Source: CADDYX01 sp045809925
GTDB taxonomy: Bacteria; Verrucomicrobiota; Verrucomicrobiia; Chthoniobacterales; UBA10450
Reading direction: 5' to 3'
NCBI GenBank assembly: GCA_045809925.1
Contig: JBJMWX010000031.1
Coordinates: 1 to 13,238 of the forward strand
DNA: 13,238 nt
The position numbers were made by a program, and so were the translations under genes. Positions within the stretch are counted from its first letter, which is position 1; each line of letters opens with the position of its first letter. Below are positions 10,542 through 13,238 of the stretch, in pieces. The notes under the pieces were generated by a model. That model was given only the letters and a program-made list of their open reading frames with translations, did not search any database and had not been told where the DNA came from.

Positions 10542-13238
10542 CTAGCGCACGGTGTAAATCTCGACGATAGCAGCGCCGCTGCCGCCATTCATTCCCCCGA
10601 CAATGGCGGTATAACATCCCGCCGTGAGGTGCGTGGCGATGGCTGCTTCGCGGTCGTTCTCCGGCGCGACGCCGGTCCCCGCGATGTGAGCGGCTTGGGA
10701 TGGATCCTCCTGCCAATTGTCATTCGAGACGAGCAGCGTGCCCTGGCAGTCGCGCAGCTCGAGGGTTGGGTCATCGAGGGCGTTGCCGACTCCGTGTTGC
10801 GTGAGCGATGGACCAAGAGCGCGCAGCACGACGTCACCGCCATCGGCACCATTCAAGATGAAGCCGCCGATGAGGACGCTACCGCCATTCTCCACCAGCC
10901 CGCGCGTGCTGATATTGGCCAGGCGCGTGACTGAACCGGCAGGATCGAGATCGAATGCTTCGACGAGTGCAACGCCTGTCGCACCGTCGCGACCGCTCAC
11001 GACCATCGTGTAACTGCCGGGAGCAAGTTTTGCTATCAGCGCAGCTTCGTTGTCGTGCGCCGGCGGAATGCCGGTCGCGCTGATCTGTGGCGCATCAATG
11101 TCGCGCCAGTTATCGTTGCGGCCGATCAAGGTCCCGTCGGCGGCGTGTAACTCAAGCACCGGATCGCTGAGCACGTTGTCCAGTCCGGCGCTGGCGAGTG
11201 ACGGTCCGATCGCCCTCACAAGGACGCGCTTGGCTGTGTCGCCGGCGATGATGAAGCCACCGATCGCCTGGTTCTCGCCGGTACCAACATGAACACGAGT
11301 CGAAATGTTGACCGCCCGCGGGCCAGGCGCAGGCGTAGCTGACGGCAGCGGCGTAGCGGTAGCAGCCGGTGTCGGACTTGGAGGCGCGGTGGCGCGTGGT
11401 GTAACAGAAGGAGCGGGTGTCGCGGTCGCAGTCGGGCTGGGTGTCGGAGTCTGGATTGGCAGCGGCGTCACGGCCGGGGTCGGGCTCGGAGTAGCCGTGG
11501 GCGTTGGGACGGGAGGTGCCGGTGGCGCGTCCACTCCGATCTCGTACATCCCGCGGCCGTGAGTCGCCGCGCGCAAAACTCTGTGCGAGTTCTGCAGTTG
11601 GAGACCGAACACAGCGACATTCGGCAAACCGCTGCCATAGGCATTCCAACTGAGCCCACCATCGGTCGAGCGGTAGACGCCCGCATCGGTTCCCAGATAA
11701 ATGTAATTGCTGTTCAGCGGATCAATCGTGATCGCATTCGCGGAGACATCCGGCAGCCCTCTCGAGACAGGGACAAACATCACGACGCCGGCCGGCGTGG
11801 AGTTCAGTGCGTTTAGATTTGTCGTTTTCCAAACGTGCGGGATTGGCGCGGAGGCCGTGCCGTATCCGGAAAACACGACATACGCCGTCGATTTGTTCGC
11901 CGGATCTATCGCGATCCGCGAGACGTGGACTGCGGGCGTTGTCGAAGTCCCGGCGATCGCTGCGGGCCCGGCGATCTGCACGAGCAACTCGCTGCCGCTG
12001 GTCGTAGCCAGAATTTTTCCGTTGTTGAGCCCGACGATGCGCACGTTGTCGTCCTGCGGCGAAACCGCGATCGCACTAATCGGCGTCCCCTTGCCCGAGG
12101 TGAGATCGACAGGATCGAGCAGCTGGCTTGCCGGCAGCATCGTCTCGGCGCGATCGGTCGAGCGATAAAGTTTGTCCGTGCCGAAATACCAGGTATTCGG
12201 CGTGCCAGGTCCCAGCGCCTGCGGCGCGTAAAAGTTGACGTTATCGGTTAGCGCGCTGCTCATGAAGGTGTCGCTCGTTCCGTCGCAGTAGGTCGAGGCG
12301 TCGAGCGGGCCCTGATAGGCGCCGTGGAAAGTCCATTCGCCCTCGCGCGCGCAGTCAGTTTTAAGCAATCGTGCCGTGCCGACCATGGCGCCGCGGCGGT
12401 TGTAATAGGTGTGATAGAACGTCGACGCTTCGACGTCAGTCGCGCTTTGATCGATCAACGAGGCGCCGCCGTCGCCATAATCAACCCGCACAAAGGTGCC
12501 GTCCGGCTTCAGCATTTCGGTGCCGTTGTCCTGTGTGCCGGCGATGGAAAGATTGCGATCGGTCGGGTGGACCGCGAGATCGGAAAATTGCGTCGCGCTC
12601 AGCGTGCTGTTGTTGAGCGACACCCACGTCCGGCCCGCGTCGGTTGATTTCCAAACGCCGCCGTCGTTGCCCGTGTAAATAACCGAAGGGTCGGAAGGCG
12701 CGACTGCGACGGCGTGGCTGTCCGGATGCAAACCAGTCGTGCTCGGCGTGAACGTCGTTCCGCCATCATTTGAATAGAGGAAGGTCGCATCAACGCCCCA
12801 GTAACGCGCCGGCGGACCGCCGCCGACGTAGATGTTGTTGGGATCGAGCGGATCGACCGCGACAGCGACGTTGTAGAATCCCTGTCCGCCGGCGAATCCG
12901 CGCGCCGCGGCCAACTCTGTCCAGGTAATGCCGCCGTCGAGCGATTTATAGAGCCTGCCGTCATCCGCGTCGGAGTTCGCCTCACCACTCGCTGCCAGCA
13001 CCGTCACGACCGCCGGATCACCGCCGCGATGAATCGCCAGTTTCACGAACGTATTGAGCGGCGTCGGCCGCGTGAGAGTGAATGTCGGGTTTTGGGAAAG
13101 GGCGTCGTTGCTCACGTAAATGCCCGGCCCTTCATCTGCGGTCTGGCCTTGCACCGCGACAATCACGTGGTTCGCATCTGCCGGATCGACGACCACCGAA
13201 GTGACAATTGAGTTCGCGCCGACACCAACAGTCAGGCG
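10542..13238 (-). CDS. Large secreted BNR/Asp-box beta-propeller protein with Pro/Thr linker and two C-terminal modules (partial)
   Basis: The frame is open to the right window edge (residues RLTVGVGANSIVTSVVV before the GTG at 13196), so the N-terminus and any signal peptide lie outside; at least 898 residues are visible. Counting from the GTG, residues 1-555 contain Asp-box blades of BNR type: YKSLDGGITW (83-92), YSNDGGTTF (141-149), WKSTDAGRTW (182-191) and YRSTDGGLSW (508-517), with weaker ones near 344. Such propellers bind or cut glycans or bind proteins, and catalysis cannot be inferred here. Residues 557-628 are a Pro/Thr/Ala linker, then two homologous ~125-residue modules (630-757, 758-884) sharing NISTR, IGGFI, GPSL, DP.LEL and NDNW. 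The modules resemble repeats at the ends of Verrucomicrobia secreted proteins; cell-surface attachment or export sorting is a guess. The small membrane protein gene follows nine bases after the stop. Confidence 0.85.
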   Translation of the reverse strand, partial: RLTVGVGANSIVTSVVVDPADANHVIVAVQGQTADEGPGIYVSNDALSQNPTFTLTRPTPLNTFVKLAIHRGGDPAVVTVLAASGEANSDADDGRLYKSLDGGITWTELAAARGFAGGQGFYNVAVAVDPLDPNNIYVGGGPPARYWGVDATFLYSNDGGTTFTPSTTGLHPDSHAVAVAPSDPSVIYTGNDGGVWKSTDAGRTWVSLNNSTLSATQFSDLAVHPTDRNLSIAGTQDNGTEMLKPDGTFVRVDYGDGGASLIDQSATDVEASTFYHTYYNRRGAMVGTARLLKTDCAREGEWTFHGAYQGPLDASTYCDGTSDTFMSSALTDNVNFYAPQALGPGTPNTWYFGTDKLYRSTDRAETMLPASQLLDPVDLTSGKGTPISAIAVSPQDDNVRIVGLNNGKILATTSGSELLVQIAGPAAIAGTSTTPAVHVSRIAIDPANKSTAYVVFSGYGTASAPIPHVWKTTNLNALNSTPAGVVMFVPVSRGLPDVSANAITIDPLNSNYIYLGTDAGVYRSTDGGLSWNAYGSGLPNVAVFGLQLQNSHRVLRAATHGRGMYEIGVDAPPAPPVPTPTATPSPTPAVTPLPIQTPTPSPTATATPAPSVTPRATAPPSPTPAATATPLPSATPAPGPRAVNISTRVHVGTGENQAIGGFIIAGDTAKRVLVRAIGPSLASAGLDNVLSDPVLELHAADGTLIGRNDNWRDIDAPQISATGIPPAHDNEAALIAKLAPGSYTMVVSGRDGATGVALVEAFDLDPAGSVTRLANISTRGLVENGGSVLIGGFILNGADGGDVVLRALGPSLTQHGVGNALDDPTLELRDCQGTLLVSNDNWQEDPSQAAHIAGTGVAPENDREAAIATHLTAGCYTAIVGGMNGGSGAAIVEIYTVR
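10545..11309 (-). repeat. Tandem protein modules at the C-terminus of the BNR protein
   Basis: Two diverged copies of one module, encoded by 10926-11309 and 10545-10925, each about 125 residues. Shared positions include NISTR, IGGFI, VLVRA/VLRA, LGPSL/IGPSL, DP.LEL, NDNW, ATGI/GTGV, DNEAA/DREAA and a final VALVEAFD/AAIVEIYT. Copies differ at about half the positions, so the duplication is old. Confidence 0.85.

Noticed and set aside
11313..11528. Low-complexity GC-rich tract as possible DNA repeat or origin
   Set aside because: It encodes the Pro/Thr/Ala linker of the large secreted protein; the repetition follows from the protein composition.
1..13238. tRNA, rRNA, riboswitch or integrase gene fragments
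   Set aside because: No cloverleaf, conserved rRNA segment, riboswitch core or IntI motif was found on either strand by reading; a covariance search was not possible.

Overview
The window reads as bacterial chromosome from a soil-type, high-GC organism, most likely a member of Verrucomicrobiota (Chthoniobacterales-like). The main clue is the C-terminus of the large protein at the right edge: two tandem ~125-residue modules (ANISTRG..., LIGGFI, VLRALGPSL, DPTLEL, SNDNW) of a kind I associate with secreted proteins of soil Verrucomicrobia. GC-rich dispersed palindromes between genes fit as well. This assignment is inference and no rRNA or tRNA gene is present to confirm it.

Left part (1 to about 3.9 kb): the distal end of an integron gene-cassette array. 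Short genes, all on the + strand, are separated by attC-like recombination sites. Four sites (155-278, 1076-1199, 1498-1592, 2113-2235) have an R'' box close to RYYYAAC, an R' box close to GTTRRRY, and inner arms that pair while leaving one unpaired A in the 5' arm, the hallmark of attC. A fifth, longer site (2830-3099) looks composite, and a sixth pair of ends (3605/3881) is degenerate. The cassettes carry, in order: the tail of a small membrane protein (partial), a two-pore-helix-type ion channel, a small membrane protein, a cytoplasmic protein with an N-terminal membrane anchor that is typical of environmental cassettes, a five-helix membrane protein, a secreted DUF4440/SnoaL-like protein and a lipoprotein-like ORF. 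The site orientation implies that the integrase gene, attI and the cassette promoter lie to the left, outside the window.

Middle part (3.9 to 7.4 kb): ordinary chromosomal genes, namely a SnoaL_4/NTF2-like protein, a small secreted protein, a GNAT acetyltransferase, a PfpI/DJ-1-like protein (minus strand) and, divergent from it, a metallo-beta-lactamase-fold hydrolase. The gaps hold a family of GC-rich hairpins tagged with GCTACA/TGTAGC, a 19-nt repeat (two copies) and a 21-nt-period pyrimidine tandem repeat just before the hydrolase start.

Right part (7.5 kb to the end): all genes are on the minus strand and closely spaced. In transcription order they are a large secreted BNR/Asp-box propeller protein (5' end off the window), a small membrane protein, a MATE-family exporter, a cysteine-dioxygenase-like cupin and an HD-domain hydrolase. 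The first three are probably co-transcribed, and the last two (14 nt apart) almost certainly are.
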